This document shows positions 35,200-43,845 of a DNA stretch of 64,000 nt, piece after piece. Position 1 is the first letter of the stretch; every line of letters starts with the position of its first letter. Position numbers and translations under genes: made by a program. The DNA comes from Mycobacterium sp. (GTDB taxonomy: Bacteria > Actinomycetota > Actinomycetes > Mycobacteriales > Mycobacteriaceae). A model generated the notes under the pieces. It ran no database searches. It was not told where the DNA came from and worked only from the letters and a program-made list of their open reading frames with translations. Location of the stretch: contig JAHFVD010000018.1 of assembly GCA_023264735.1 (NCBI GenBank), positions 22,343 to 86,342 on the forward strand, written 5' to 3'.

Positions 35200-38136
35200 T
35201 CAGCACCGCGGAAGCGGCACACTGCTCTCACGCAGCAGGGCTTCAAAATCCTCCGCCGGGACGGGTCTGCCGAAAAAGTAGCCTTGGGCCTGGTCGCAGC
35301 CGGCGCGACGCAGGAAGGTGCCCTGCTCCTCGGTCTCGACGCCCTCGGCCACCACGGTGATGCCAAGGTTGTGAGCCAGTGAGATCACCGCCCGCACGAT
35401 AGTGGCATCGTCGGGTTCGGTGAGCATGCTCCGCACGAAGGACTTGTCGATCTTGAGCGTGTCGACGCGGAAGCGCCGCAGATCGGACAGGGCCGAGTAG
35501 CCAGTGCCGAAGTCGTCGATGGCTATCCGCACCCCCGCGGCCCGCAGCCCGTCAACCGTCGCGACCACCGCCTCGGCGTCGCGCGTAATCAGATTCTCGG
35601 TCAGCTCAAGCTCTAAAAGAGTTGGCGGCAAACCTGTTTCATCCAGAGTGCGCATCACGCAGGCGACCACATCCTGGTCGTGAACCTGCCGGGCGGACAC
35701 GTTGACCGCGACACTGACGGCTGGTAACCCGGATTCCAGCCAGGCCTTGGCCTGCCGACACGCCTCGTGCAATACCCAGTCGGCGATCGGCACAATCAGG
35801 CCGGATTCCTCGGCGATCGGGATGAACCGGTCCGGAAGCACCAGGCCCAGCTCCGGATGCACCCACCGCACCAGCGCTTCACATCCCACGACGCGGGCGT
35901 TGGCGAGCGTCACCTTGGGCTGGTACACCAGCCGCAGCTGCCCAGCCGCCGCCGCACCACGCAGGGCCGACTCCAGATCCACCCGCTGCAGGCTCCGCTC
36001 ACCCATTTCACGGGTGTAGAACCGGACGGTGTTGCGGCCCTCCTCTTTCGAGTGGAACATTGCGACATCCGCATTGCCGATCAAAGCGTGGGCAGTCCGG
36101 CCATGATCCGGGAACAGACTTACTCCGATGCTGCCGGACAGGTAGACCTCACGGCCGCGGATCAAGAACGGCGTCGCCAGATTGTCCACAACGTTCTGAG
36201 CGACCTCGCCTGCATCGTCGGGGCCGGCGATCTGGGGCAGCAGGATCAAAAATTCGTCACCCCCGTGCCGGGCCACCACGCCTTCGTCAGGGACCACCGA
36301 TACCAGCAACTCGCCCACTGCTTTGAGCAACACGTCACCGAACGGATGTCCATAACCGTCGTTGACGACCTTGAACCGGTCGAGGTCGACGTAAAGGAGC
36401 GCGAACTGTCGGCCGGCCCGCCGCGGGTCGACAGTCAACTGTTCGATACGGTCCTCTACGAGGGCCCGGTTGGCCAGACCGGTGAGGTCGTCGTGGGTGG
36501 CCAGGTAGCGCAACGTCCGCTCGACCTGGCGACGGTCGGAGATATCGCGGTAGGACCAGATGCGTCCGTAATAATGCCCCTCGTCGTCCACGATGGGTCC
36601 AGAAAGCCGATCCAGCACGGTGCCGTCGAGCAGTTCGACTTCGTCGCGTGCCTGTTCGGTGGGGTGCTCCAGGAGCCAGTTGGCCTTCGCGGTGAATCCG
36701 TCTGGATCGACCATCTTGCGTGCGATGTACGCCAGCTGGCGCTGCGGGTCCGCATCGTTCTCAACCTCGGGCGTCAGCGCCAGTAGCTCGCTGAGCCGCG
36801 TGTTCTGGATGATCCGCCGGCCGTCGATGTCCGTGACGACGATGCCGTCCGGGGCGTGGGCGACCACCCCCTCGAACATCGCGGTCTCGGCGCGCAGCGC
36901 CTCCTCCATGTTGCGGAGTTCGGTCAGGTCTGTCCCGACACCGACATAACCGAGTTCGCCGTCGTGTTCGAAGGGCGTCGCGGTGAATAGGTACGGAATA
37001 CGCCGCCCGTCCTTGAGCGCAAGGTGGGTCTCCACGCGTGCTTCACCGCGGGTGAAGATCTCCCCAATCCGCTCGACAACCAGATCCCGATCCTCTTCGG
37101 CGGTGAATTCGACAGAGTCGATCTGACTCAATTCGCTTTGCGTATAGCCGGTGATCCGTTCCAGGTTGCTGTTCCACCTCACCAGGAGCCGGTCGCTCCC
37201 GACGTGGAAGAAGACGCCCGGCAATGTGTTCAGCACGGCATCGGCGTAGTCCCGCTCCTGACGCACCATTTCCTCGGCACGCAGGCGTTCGGTGACGTCC
37301 CGACCGATAGCGATGAAGACACCGGCCGGGGCGAATGCCACCGACCACACCAGGTGGCGAATCTCGCCGGACTTGTGCACGTACCGGCATTCCACCCTGG
37401 AAACGCTCTCCCGTGCAGCCAGGGCAGCGAACTCTTCCTCCATCGCGGCCAAGTCCTCGGAGTAGACGATTTTGTCGAACCGCTCGCCGATCAGCTGCTC
37501 AGGCTGGTAACCCAGCATCGCGGAGACGGCCGCATTGACCGTCAAGAATCGGCCCTCGGTATCGCAGAGGACGATTAGGTCATGGGAGTGGTCGCAGACG
37601 AGCCGCATCAGCTGGTCCCCAACCCGACGCCCACGACGCTCGTCGGCCCGAACCATCGCTTGCCCGATCGCTGCGGACAGCTTGTCCAGGCTCGTCGCCA
37701 GCAGGTAGTCGTCGGCTCCGCGTTGCAACATCTCCACTGCGACCTCCTCGCCGCGGACCGCGGAGATCACGATGACCGGAATGGCGAGTCCGGACCGCTG
37801 GAGGATGTCAAGCGTCACCCGGGCGTCAACGCCGGCAGCGCCGCCATGACCAGCGAGGACAATGTCCCACGCCCTCTCACCCAGGGCACGGCACAGCCCA
37901 TCTTCGCTATCGACCCGTACAGAGCGCACGTCACGGCCGCTGCGCCGCACCGCCTCTGCAATGGCACCATCGCCGGCCTCGGCCTCGGCCTCGACGATCA
38001 GGGCGACCAGCGCGGTCCCCGCCTCGAGATCGGCCACGGGATCAGACTTTGCGCTAGAACGGGCTAAACCATGTTGTCCGGACTCATCCTCGGATTGTTG
38101 TCCGGACTCATCCTCGGATTCGGCGAAGTGATCCAC
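35200..38136 (-). CDS. PAS-GGDEF-EAL c-di-GMP enzyme with pseudo-receiver domain
   Basis: 978 residues, GTG start after a GGGGGAAGG SD. Order: an acidic repeat (SEDESGQ twice), a receiver-like domain (about 43-165), three PAS regions (about 175-295, 300-420, 425-550), GGDEF (motif 625-629) and EAL (motif 753-755). The GGDEF site and the EAL residues (CEALVRW, NVSARQ, ELELTEN, IDDFGTGYS, DTLKIDKSFV, AEGVETEEQ) are intact, so both synthesis and hydrolysis of c-di-GMP are possible. The receiver lacks the phospho-acceptor Asp (Gly96 in WDIVLAGHGG) and the conserved Lys. No TM segment, so cytosolic. Sensor input through PAS is likely. Confidence 0.92.
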   Translation of the reverse strand: MDHFAESEDESGQQSEDESGQHGLARSSAKSDPVADLEAGTALVALIVEAEAEAGDGAIAEAVRRSGRDVRSVRVDSEDGLCRALGERAWDIVLAGHGGAAGVDARVTLDILQRSGLAIPVIVISAVRGEEVAVEMLQRGADDYLLATSLDKLSAAIGQAMVRADERRGRRVGDQLMRLVCDHSHDLIVLCDTEGRFLTVNAAVSAMLGYQPEQLIGERFDKIVYSEDLAAMEEEFAALAARESVSRVECRYVHKSGEIRHLVWSVAFAPAGVFIAIGRDVTERLRAEEMVRQERDYADAVLNTLPGVFFHVGSDRLLVRWNSNLERITGYTQSELSQIDSVEFTAEEDRDLVVERIGEIFTRGEARVETHLALKDGRRIPYLFTATPFEHDGELGYVGVGTDLTELRNMEEALRAETAMFEGVVAHAPDGIVVTDIDGRRIIQNTRLSELLALTPEVENDADPQRQLAYIARKMVDPDGFTAKANWLLEHPTEQARDEVELLDGTVLDRLSGPIVDDEGHYYGRIWSYRDISDRRQVERTLRYLATHDDLTGLANRALVEDRIEQLTVDPRRAGRQFALLYVDLDRFKVVNDGYGHPFGDVLLKAVGELLVSVVPDEGVVARHGGDEFLILLPQIAGPDDAGEVAQNVVDNLATPFLIRGREVYLSGSIGVSLFPDHGRTAHALIGNADVAMFHSKEEGRNTVRFYTREMGERSLQRVDLESALRGAAAAGQLRLVYQPKVTLANARVVGCEALVRWVHPELGLVLPDRFIPIAEESGLIVPIADWVLHEACRQAKAWLESGLPAVSVAVNVSARQVHDQDVVACVMRTLDETGLPPTLLELELTENLITRDAEAVVATVDGLRAAGVRIAIDDFGTGYSALSDLRRFRVDTLKIDKSFVRSMLTEPDDATIVRAVISLAHNLGITVVAEGVETEEQGTFLRRAGCDQAQGYFFGRPVPAEDFEALLRESSVPLPRC
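38073..38120. repeat. 24-bp tandem repeat, two perfect copies
   Basis: Positions 38073-38096 and 38097-38120 are identical 24-mers inside the 5' end of the PAS-GGDEF-EAL gene. The unit is a multiple of three and encodes an 8-residue acidic repeat (SEDESGQQ / SEDESGQH). A candidate variable-number repeat that would keep the frame. Confidence 0.9.
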
Positions 38137-38324
38137 CCTTCCCCCTAACCAGCATGGGCAAACTTCTCACAGTCTGCGTGCCCGGACCGTCGAGCGTTGG
38201 AAACCCGCACAAATGGTCGGTGAATGGGCCTACCAGCGCATCTCGGTCTACCGCTGCTGCTTCGCTGGCCCCTCAGTACTGACGTCGGCGGGAGGTCACG
38301 CCGCACGGTGACCGAACTGCTAGC

Positions 38325-38741
38325 TCAAGCCAGGCCGAGCTCGACCCGGGCAGCCGGATCACAATCGTCGAGCAGATCCAGGCACCGGGCGAACTCCTCG
38401 GTCTCCCCGATCGTGTCGGCCGCGCGCGCCAGGGCCGCCACACAGCGCAGGAAGCCGCGATTGGGCTCGTGGCGATACGGGACGGGGCCGAAGCCTTTCC
38501 AGCCGTTGCGGCGCAGCTGGTCCAGGCCGCGGTGGTAACCGGTCCTGGCGTAGGCGTACGCGGTGATCGCCTTGTCTTCGGCCAGCGCTTCCTCGGCCAG
38601 AAGGGCCCACGCCACCGATGCGGACGGATGAGCGGCCGCCACGATCGCCGGCTTCTCACCGGCCAGGAGCTCGGCTTCGGCCTCGATATCACCGGGCAGG
38701 AGCACGGGCGGAGGTCCCAGAAGATCACCAAACGATGTCAT
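38325..38741 (-). CDS. DUF3151 family protein (Rv0360c-like)
   Basis: 138 residues, cytosolic. The sequence from GDLLGPPPVLLPGD through AYAYARTGYHRGLDQLRRNGWKG and GPVPYRHEPNRGFLRCVAALA is characteristic of DUF3151, a helical actinobacterial family related to TPR-like folds. Function unknown. It is divergent from the Rv0361-like membrane protein, as in M. tuberculosis. Confidence 0.9.
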   Translation of the reverse strand: MTSFGDLLGPPPVLLPGDIEAEAELLAGEKPAIVAAAHPSASVAWALLAEEALAEDKAITAYAYARTGYHRGLDQLRRNGWKGFGPVPYRHEPNRGFLRCVAALARAADTIGETEEFARCLDLLDDCDPAARVELGLA

Positions 38742-38832
38742 TGCCCCATTGTGCCGGTGCCACCGTCAGCAGATGGTCATACCCAACCGTTAGGGTCGAA
38801 GCACCAGCACTTCAGGAGGACGGCAGCACCCC

Positions 38833-39564
38833 ATGTCGAACCCATCCGGGCCCGACCACGACGACGCGGCCAACCCCGTCGTCGGACGAGACGACGAGCA
38901 GCCAACCCAGGAGACCGACGCCGCCACCGAGGCGATCGGGGCTGCCGACGCAGAGCCCGAACGTCGTTACACCGCACCGGGATTCGATGCGGGATCGACG
39001 CAGATCATCCACCGCACGCCGGACGCCGAGACCGAGATTTTCTCTACGCCGACCGAGGTCTTCGCGGTCTCCGGACCGCCACGGACCGGTCCCCAGGCCA
39101 TCCCGGCGCGCCCGGCCGCAACACGCCGGCGCAGCTGGGCCCTGGTGCTCGCCGTGATCGCCGTCATCGCGGCGCTGGCCGCGGTGGCCGTCCTGGCCAC
39201 GTTCCTGCTCACCCGCGACGATGCCTCCAAGGCGACACAGGAGGACATGGTCCGCTCGACCATCCAGAGCTTCGATGCGGCGGTGCAAAACGGTGACCTG
39301 GCCGCCCTGCGCGGCATCACCTGCGGCCAGACCAGGGACAGTTACGTCAAGTACGACGACCAGGCCTGGTCGGACACCCACGCGCGGGTGGCCGCGGCCC
39401 GGCAGTACCCGGTGGTGGCCAGCATCGACGAGGTCGTCGTCAACGGCGACCATGCCGAGGCCAACGTCACCTCGTTCATGGCCTTCGATCCGGCCACCCG
39501 ATCCACCCGCAGCTTCGACCTACAGTTCCGCGACAACCAGTGGAAGATCTGCCAGGCGTCCTGA
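38833..39564 (+). CDS. single-pass membrane protein (Rv0361-like, DUF4878-type lumenal domain)
   Basis: 243 residues with an AGGAGG SD. An acidic, disordered cytosolic N-terminus of about 95 residues is followed by one TM segment (about 103-125), then an extracytoplasmic NTF2/DUF4878-like domain with two cysteines (ITCGQT and the final ICQAS) likely to pair. No catalytic residues. Converges on fba with 9 nt between stops. Function unknown. Confidence 0.82.
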   Translation: MSNPSGPDHDDAANPVVGRDDEQPTQETDAATEAIGAADAEPERRYTAPGFDAGSTQIIHRTPDAETEIFSTPTEVFAVSGPPRTGPQAIPARPAATRRRSWALVLAVIAVIAALAAVAVLATFLLTRDDASKATQEDMVRSTIQSFDAAVQNGDLAALRGITCGQTRDSYVKYDDQAWSDTHARVAAARQYPVVASIDEVVVNGDHAEANVTSFMAFDPATRSTRSFDLQFRDNQWKICQAS

Positions 39565-39573
39565 GCGATTTCG

Positions 39574-40611
39574 CTAACCGGCTGAGACGCTGCGGCCCGC
39601 GCTGTGCAGATCGTTGCAGGCCTCGACGACGCGCTCGGACATGGAGGCCTCGGCCTTCTTGAGGTAGCTGCGCGGGTCGTAGACCTTCTTATTGCCCACC
39701 TCGCCGTCGACCTTCAAAACACCGTCGTAGTTGGTGAACATGTGCGCCGCCAGCGGGCGGGTGAACGCGTACTGGGTGTCGGTGTCGACGTTCATCTTCA
39801 CCACGCCGTACTTCAGCGAGTCCTCGATCTCGGACTTCAGCGAGCCCGAGCCACCGTGGAAGACGAAGTCGAACGGCTTGGAGCCCTCGGCCAGACCCAG
39901 CTTCGCGACGGCGACCTTCTGGCCCTCGGCCAGCACCTCCGGCTTGAGCTTGACGTTGCCCGGCTTGTAGACACCGTGCACGTTGCCGAACGTCGCGGCC
40001 AGCAGGTACTTGCCGTGCTCGCCGATGCCGAGAGCCTCGATGGTCTTCTCGAAGTCCTCCGACGTGGTGTAGAGCTTGTCGTTGATCTCGGCCTCGACAC
40101 CGTCCTCTTCGCCGCCAACCACGCCGATCTCGATCTCGAGGATGATCTTGGCGGCGGCCGCCTGCTTCAGCAGCTCCTGCGCGATCGACAGGTTCTCGTC
40201 GATCGGGACCGCCGAACCGTCCCACATGTGCGACTGGAACAGCGGGTTCGCGCCCTTGGCCACCCGCTCGGCCGAAATCGCCAGCAGCGGACGTACGTAG
40301 GTGTCGAGCTTGTCCTTGGGACAGTGATCGGTGTGCAGCGCCACGGTGATCGGGTACTTCGCGGCGACGATGTGAGCGAACTCCGCCAGCGCCACTGCCC
40401 CCGTCACCATCTCCTTCACACCGAGTCCCGAAGCGAATTCGGCTCCGCCGGTGGAGAATTGGATGATGCCGTCACTGCCGGCGTCGGCGAATCCCTTGAT
40501 GGCGGCGTTGACGCTCTCCGAGCCGACGCAGTTGATCGCCGGGAACGCGAACGAGTGCTCCTTGGCGCGGCCCAGCATCTCCGCGTAGACCTCGGGCGTT
40601 GCGATGGGCAT
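39574..40611 (-). CDS. fba: class II fructose-bisphosphate aldolase
   Basis: 345 residues, ATG start behind AGAGGA. Cleaves fructose-1,6-bisphosphate to DHAP and G3P using Zn2+. Zinc and catalytic residues lie in VALHTDHCPKDKLD, FGNVHGVYKPGN and DFVFHGGSGS. NVDTDTQYAFTRP is the phosphate-binding segment. The length and mycobacterial context (DUF3151, Rv0361-like, DedA) fit Rv0363c. Confidence 0.97.
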   Translation of the reverse strand: MPIATPEVYAEMLGRAKEHSFAFPAINCVGSESVNAAIKGFADAGSDGIIQFSTGGAEFASGLGVKEMVTGAVALAEFAHIVAAKYPITVALHTDHCPKDKLDTYVRPLLAISAERVAKGANPLFQSHMWDGSAVPIDENLSIAQELLKQAAAAKIILEIEIGVVGGEEDGVEAEINDKLYTTSEDFEKTIEALGIGEHGKYLLAATFGNVHGVYKPGNVKLKPEVLAEGQKVAVAKLGLAEGSKPFDFVFHGGSGSLKSEIEDSLKYGVVKMNVDTDTQYAFTRPLAAHMFTNYDGVLKVDGEVGNKKVYDPRSYLKKAEASMSERVVEACNDLHSAGRSVSAG

Positions 40612-40709
40612 GGGACTTCCTCTCGACGCTGGCGTTGAATGAAGTCAGTATGTCAAGAAGCGTGTCGACTGGCACGGGGCGCTGGACCTTCCTAGCCAGT
40701 TGCCACCGG

Positions 40710-40715
40710 TACCCT
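40710..40715 (+). promoter_or_regulatory. -10-like TACCCT, leaderless GTG 40724
   Basis: TACCCT lies 8 nt before GTG 40724, supporting that start for the DedA gene over TTG 40700. Confidence 0.45.
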
Positions 40716-40723
40716 TGGGCCTC

Positions 40724-41404
40724 GTGACCACCACCACCCTGGCGCTCATGCCGGACTTTCTCGACCCGCTCAAGCTCATCGAGCAGTTCGGCACCTGGGC
40801 GCTGGTCGGCATTCTGGTCGTCGTCTTCATCGAGTCCGGCGTGCTGTTTCCCGTGTTACCCGGTGACACGCTGCTGTTCGTGGCGGGCATGCTGGCCGCA
40901 GGCACCGCCGCGACGGGCGCCGACGTCAACGCCAACTTCCAACTCTGGCAGCTGCTGGTGTTCATCCCGATCGCCGCGACCCTCGGTGGGCAGGTGGGCT
41001 ACTTCATGGGCCGCTTCCTCGGGACGGCGATGTTCAGGCCGAACGCGCGGATCCTCAAACAGCGCTACCTGGACGAGGCCCACCTCTTCTTCGAGCAGCG
41101 CGGACCCTTCGCGATCGTGCTCGCCCGGTTCGTCCCGATCGTGCGGACGCTGGCTCCGCTCACCGCGGGTGCGGCGAAGATGAAGTACGGGGTCTTCACC
41201 CTCTACAACGTCATCGGCGCGATCCTGTGGGGTGTCGGCCTGACACTGCTGGGCTACGGGCTGGGCCAGTTCGAGATCATCCAGAAGCTGCTCGAGCCGA
41301 TCTTCATCCTCATCGCAGTCGCGTCGTTCGCGCCGATGATTTGGGAGTGGTACAAGCGCCGCAAGGCGGCCCGCGCCGCGACGGACCCGGTTACCGAGTC
41401 CTGA
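40724..41404 (+). CDS. DedA family membrane protein (Rv0364-like)
   Basis: 226 residues from GTG 40724. The DedA signature is complete: ESGVLFPVLPGDTLL in the first half, GGQVGYFMGRFLG, and the amphipathic re-entrant segment FVPIVRTLAPLTAGAAKMKY. DedA proteins move undecaprenyl phosphate or phospholipids across membranes or otherwise support membrane homeostasis. It is divergent from fba. Confidence 0.93.
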   Translation: MTTTTLALMPDFLDPLKLIEQFGTWALVGILVVVFIESGVLFPVLPGDTLLFVAGMLAAGTAATGADVNANFQLWQLLVFIPIAATLGGQVGYFMGRFLGTAMFRPNARILKQRYLDEAHLFFEQRGPFAIVLARFVPIVRTLAPLTAGAAKMKYGVFTLYNVIGAILWGVGLTLLGYGLGQFEIIQKLLEPIFILIAVASFAPMIWEWYKRRKAARAATDPVTES

Positions 41405-41416
41405 CGACCGGTACCG

Positions 41417-41722
41417 TTACGGCCAGGAGCGTCCGCCCGAACTCGACACTGTCGGCTTCGGCAGGTTGGCACCCGGCGCTTGCGAGTTCTGTACCGCAGC
41501 CATGCACAGACCCAATCGGCCGGGCAGGCAGGTCCCGCCCGTGCCCGAGATCACGATATTGCCGCTGGCCTGCGACCAACAGATCCCGGTTTTAGAGTCG
41601 TACACCTGCCCAGCCGTGCACGCTGCGTGCGCCGACGGTGCGGTCACCAACGGTGCGGAGATCAGCGCCGCGCCGCACGCCGCAGCCAGAAGGAACCCTG
41701 GAGCCGTGATTCGGAATTTCAT
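41417..41722 (-). CDS. small secreted cysteine-containing protein
   Basis: 101 residues from ATG 41722, with a GGAGAA SD 9 nt upstream. An ATG at 41782 that overlaps the LpqN stop would add 20 residues ahead of the signal peptide and is less likely. The signal peptide ends at AHA (about residue 33). The mature 68 residues hold four cysteines (ACTAG, ICWSQ, TCLPG, LCMAA), consistent with two disulfides, and a Ser/Pro-rich tail. It is probably co-transcribed with the upstream lipoprotein. Function unknown. Confidence 0.72.
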   Translation of the reverse strand: MKFRITAPGFLLAAACGAALISAPLVTAPSAHAACTAGQVYDSKTGICWSQASGNIVISGTGGTCLPGRLGLCMAAVQNSQAPGANLPKPTVSSSGGRSWP

Positions 41723-41778
41723 GTCGCTGCTTCTCCGTCGGTGAGCGGGGCTGGGGAGGTCTCGGATCGAGCTGGCGC

Positions 41779-42477
41779 TCATGCCGGCGGGGTGATCACG
41801 GTCTGCCCGTCGATGACATTGACGGCATCGATAATGACGTCCTGCTGTCCATCGGGAGCGTCGGCATTCAGCTGCAACGCGAACAATCCGTCCTTGCCGG
41901 GGATCACCACGGTCTTCTGGGCGGCGATGTGTTTCTTACCGTCTTTGGTGTAGGTGCCGGCGTACTGGACGGCATCGAAGCCGGACAGCGAGCTCTTGTT
42001 CGGGGGCCCGAGCGGCGCGAAATCGGGCAGGTCGTCCAATTGGCCCGGCGCCAACTCGAGCACCTTGGTCGCGTCGACGTTGCCGGCCAGCTTCACCGCG
42101 ATCGCATACATGAACGGCGGGTCGTTCGGATCGGCCGGCTTGTCATAGAGGATCGCGCCGTATGCCCAATCCGGCTTCTTGTCGCCTGCGGGACTCCACC
42201 CGGGCGGGAACGGGAAGTCGAAGTCCGGCGTGCCGGGATCCCCTGGCTTGATTGGGGTTTCGGCGATGTTGTTCTCGGTGATGTATTCGTTGATCGTCTT
42301 GTTCCGCGCCGGAGCCGCAGACGTCGAGGGCGCAGCGGTGGCGGTGGCCGACGTCGATGTCGATGTCGCGGAGTTGGTGGCCGATGTCCCCGAGCCGGTC
42401 TTGGAGCCGCAACCGACGAGCGTGACGCCCAGAACCACTGCCACTCCGGCCGTGGCGATTACCGTGATCTTGTTCAT
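41779..42477 (-). CDS. LpqN/LpqT-family lipoprotein
   Basis: 232 residues. A signal sequence with lipobox LVGC (Cys23) is followed by a 35-residue Ser/Thr/Ala linker. The globular domain runs from NKTINEYITENNI through PFPPGWSPAG and VQYAGTYTKDGKKHIAAQKTVVIPGKDG to DVIIDAVNVIDGQTVITPP, the full LpqN pattern. These are envelope lipoproteins of mycobacteria, some linked to mycolate or cell-wall metabolism. Followed by a small secreted protein on the same strand. Confidence 0.9.
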   Translation of the reverse strand: MNKITVIATAGVAVVLGVTLVGCGSKTGSGTSATNSATSTSTSATATAAPSTSAAPARNKTINEYITENNIAETPIKPGDPGTPDFDFPFPPGWSPAGDKKPDWAYGAILYDKPADPNDPPFMYAIAVKLAGNVDATKVLELAPGQLDDLPDFAPLGPPNKSSLSGFDAVQYAGTYTKDGKKHIAAQKTVVIPGKDGLFALQLNADAPDGQQDVIIDAVNVIDGQTVITPPA

Positions 42478-42557
42478 CGAATTCCACGTCCTTTGTTCTG
42501 GTTGCCCGATGGAGGCTAGTCCGAGGCGCTGTAACAGAAAGTGAAATTGACGGATAA

Positions 42558-42585
42558 GTCAGCAATGGGCCCATCAATTGCTGAC
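42558..42585. promoter_or_regulatory. 9-bp perfect inverted repeat in intergenic region
   Basis: GTCAGCAAT (42558-42566) and ATTGCTGAC (42577-42585) flank 10 nt in the 234-bp gap between the divergent lipoprotein gene and the small secreted protein gene. Either an operator or an RNA hairpin. Confidence 0.5.
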
Positions 42586-42711
42586 AAAAGTCCCTCAGGC
42601 CCTTCCCGCCGCTGGTCAACCACCCCGCCCAAGCGGACTCCCAGGCGACGTACAGCGGTTCTCACAGCAATGGCCATTACTTTGCGCTGATCGCGTGAAA
42701 GGTCACAGCAA

Positions 42712-42948
42712 ATGGTAAAGATCGTCTTCAGTGGACTCATAGCTTCGGCGGGTATTTGCCTGGCGGCATTGTTCGGTGGGATCGGCGTAGCCTCCGCCGG
42801 CAGCCCGACAACCACATTTGCCGTCCAGGGCGGCGACAGTGGGAATGGCGGTGCGGCAATCGACTCCGACGGCACCCAGGGTGACTACAAGGCGGCCGTG
42901 GACGGAACGATGAACGGCCCGCTGATGGTCGCCAAACCACAGACCTAG
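42712..42948 (+). CDS. small secreted protein
   Basis: 78 residues. A signal peptide ends at ASA (about residue 29); the mature part of about 49 residues is Gly/Asp-rich, without cysteines. A GAAAGG-like SD lies upstream. No family recognised. The signal peptide and intact start make it a probable real gene. Confidence 0.6.
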   Translation: MVKIVFSGLIASAGICLAALFGGIGVASAGSPTTTFAVQGGDSGNGGAAIDSDGTQGDYKAAVDGTMNGPLMVAKPQT

Positions 42949-42952
42949 GCGG

Positions 42953-43048
42953 CTAGAGCCGCGCCAGCGCGGCGAACAGCTCCTGCAATCCGCTCACTGA
43001 GCCGGCCGCCAATCCGGCCATGTCGACACCGCGCAGCAGCGCCGATAA
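42953..43048 (-). pseudogene. C-terminal remnant, possibly of a CoxE-like vWA protein
   Basis: Immediately after the coxG stop the minus strand reads as 31 protein-like codons, SALLRGVDMAGLAAG then SGLQELFAALARL, ending in TAG (42955-42953), in the +1 frame relative to coxG and with no plausible start. In M. tuberculosis the CoxG-like gene is followed by a CoxE-like vWA protein gene (Rv0369c/Rv0368c). A deletion leaving only the tail of that gene would explain this. Identification is by position and protein-like composition only. Confidence 0.35.
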
Positions 43049-43049
43049 G

Positions 43050-43739
43050 TCAGTCGGTGCGCCGCCGGCGCAGCAGCACGATGAGGATCAGGAGTACGAA
43101 GGCAGCCACACCCGCCGCGGCGTACTTCGTGACCGCGGTGCCGCCGGCCAGCTGCAGCAGGTCGATCGGCTCCGGCTCGGGGGCTGGCGCGATCCGGGGT
43201 GCCGCGGTGGCGGTCGGGGCGGCCGCAGGCGCACCAAGAGCTTCGGCGCCCGGCGTCGCCGGGGTTGCCACGACCTCCTTTGGAGCGGGGGTCTCGCCCG
43301 CAGCCAGCTTGGCCTCCAGCGCATCGACGAACTGGCCAAGGAGCTTCTCGGAGACCTGCTGCAGCATGCTGCTGCCGAACTGGGCCAGCTTGCCGACGAT
43401 CTTCAGGTCGGTCTCGACAGTGACCCGAGTCTGGTCCCCGGCCTCGTGCAGCTGCAGGGTGACGACGGCCGCGGCATTACCCGTGCCTCGTGCCTCCTTG
43501 CCCCGGCCGTCGACGACAGCCCGGTGGGTTGCCTCGTCGCGCTCGACGAAGTGCGCCTTGCCGGCGAACTCGCTGTTCACCGGACCCACCTTGATCTTGA
43601 CCTTGCCCAGGAAATCGTCGCCTTCCTGACCCGTCAGTTGCGCACCGGGCATCAATGGGACCACCTGCTCCATATCGCTGAGGACTTCCCAGGCCTTCGC
43701 GATCGGGACGCTGATGGTGAACTCGTTGTCGATCTTCAT
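43050..43739 (-). CDS. CoxG-like SRPBCC domain protein
   Basis: 229 residues from ATG 43739; upstream in-frame sequence is not family-like. The N-terminal SRPBCC/CoxG domain (about 1-150) begins MKIDNEFTISVPIAKAWEVL and contains MPGAQLTG and a GKVKIKVGP strand. An Ala/Pro linker and a C-terminal TM segment with a basic RRRR tail follow, so it is anchored to the membrane. CoxG recruits or assists maturation of CO dehydrogenase. Here the CO dehydrogenase subunits are absent, leaving its present role uncertain. Confidence 0.88.
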   Translation of the reverse strand: MKIDNEFTISVPIAKAWEVLSDMEQVVPLMPGAQLTGQEGDDFLGKVKIKVGPVNSEFAGKAHFVERDEATHRAVVDGRGKEARGTGNAAAVVTLQLHEAGDQTRVTVETDLKIVGKLAQFGSSMLQQVSEKLLGQFVDALEAKLAAGETPAPKEVVATPATPGAEALGAPAAAPTATAAPRIAPAPEPEPIDLLQLAGGTAVTKYAAAGVAAFVLLILIVLLRRRRTD

Positions 43740-43845
43740 GGGCTCTCCCTCATCCGGTGGCCAGTGCAGTGCGGTACTCAATGGGTTCAAGCGTGCCAGG
43801 GCTCCGGTGGCCCAACGCACCGGCCCCCGATGTGATAGACCGACG

